7,679 bases of DNA from Phycisphaerales bacterium (GTDB lineage: Bacteria; Planctomycetota; Phycisphaerae; Phycisphaerales; UBA1924). The notes beneath the pieces were generated by a model. The model did not search any database and was not told the origin of the DNA. It saw only the letters and a program-made list of their open reading frames with translations. Shown here piece by piece: positions 7,579-7,679 of the stretch (positions are counted from its first letter, which is position 1; each line of letters begins with the position of its first letter). The stretch spans positions 1-7,679 of the forward strand of contig JAJDDH010000083.1 in the NCBI GenBank assembly GCA_029260415.1, written 5' to 3'. Made by a program: the position numbers and the translations under genes.

Positions 7579-7679
7579 CCCTCTCCCCCGGGGGAGAGGG
7601 CCGGGGTGAGGGGCCTGTCATTCTCCTCCCCCGCCCCGGCGGGGGAGGTGTCGAGCAACGCGAGACGGAGGGGGTTTCC
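7579..7679 (+). repeat. Palindromic repeat cluster, copy B, running off the right edge
   Basis: Two palindromes lie side by side. The first is a perfect 22-base palindrome at 7579-7600 (CCCTCTCCCCC and its complement), followed by CCGGGGTGAGGGG to 7613. The second pairs CCTCCCCCGCC (7625-7635) with GGCGGGGGAGG (7638-7648) perfectly, then continues with GTGTCG, AGCAACG and CGAGAC (7649-7666) and CGGAGGGGGT to 7675. The second matches copy A at 2835-2859 with one mismatch over 25 bases. The order of the two palindrome types is reversed relative to copy A. The block sits upstream of ahcY, so it could lie in that gene's leader or just before its promoter. Such CCCTCACCCC/CTCTCCCC palindromes are familiar as dispersed repeats in many GC-rich genomes. 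Confidence 0.8.

Noticed and set aside
7511..7679. SAH riboswitch upstream of ahcY
   Set aside because: Such riboswitches often precede ahcY, so I looked. The leader is mostly palindromic repeat plus one small hairpin, and I could not find the conserved core. A covariance-model search would settle it.

Overview
The window is GC-rich bacterial DNA, most likely from a planctomycete and probably class Phycisphaerae. This placement is inferred from protein features, not from a phylogenetic marker. The main clues are a pseudopilin-like protein with an H-X9-DG motif, a secreted protein ending in a PEP-CTERM-like tail (VPAPSGAALL, then four arginines), a LuxR-type regulator with a TVHEYV recognition helix, and GC-rich palindromic repeats between genes.

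Layout: (1) 1-881, minus strand: most of metF (methylenetetrahydrofolate reductase), cut by the left edge. (2) 882-1083: a divergent promoter region with a tandem 8-bp repeat. (3) 1084-2807, plus strand: a LuxR-type regulator whose stop codon overlaps the start of a pseudopilin-like gene. (4) 2808-2977: a palindromic repeat cluster. (5) 2978-4494, plus strand: a compact pqiA-pqiB pair, also joined by an ATGA overlap. (6) 4495-4648: a spacer with a strong inverted repeat. (7) 4649-5941, plus strand: a secreted, repeat-bearing protein with a C-terminal sorting tail. (8) 5967-5998: a terminator hairpin that can serve both converging genes. (9) 6023-7510, minus strand: a complete ahcY (S-adenosylhomocysteine hydrolase). 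(10) 7511-7679: the ahcY leader and a second palindromic repeat cluster, running off the right edge. No gene-free stretch exceeds about 200 bases.

metF and ahcY belong to one pathway, the methionine/activated-methyl cycle, and share a strand. The five plus-strand genes between them concern regulation, the cell envelope and secretion, and have no evident link to one-carbon metabolism. PqiA/PqiB families act in lipid or hydrophobic-molecule traffic between two membranes, which fits a diderm cell.

The most striking whole-window signal is compositional. Plus-strand genes favour C at wobble positions (GCC, CTC, GTC, ACC) and minus-strand genes favour G (GCG, CTG, GTG, ACG), so the plus strand is C-rich throughout. 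This fits a replication-strand mutational bias with the minus strand leading. I found no convincing undescribed defence, CRISPR or mobile system. The less ordinary items are the regulator-pseudopilin overlap, the reduced PqiAB pair, the tandem-repeat secreted protein and the palindromic repeats.
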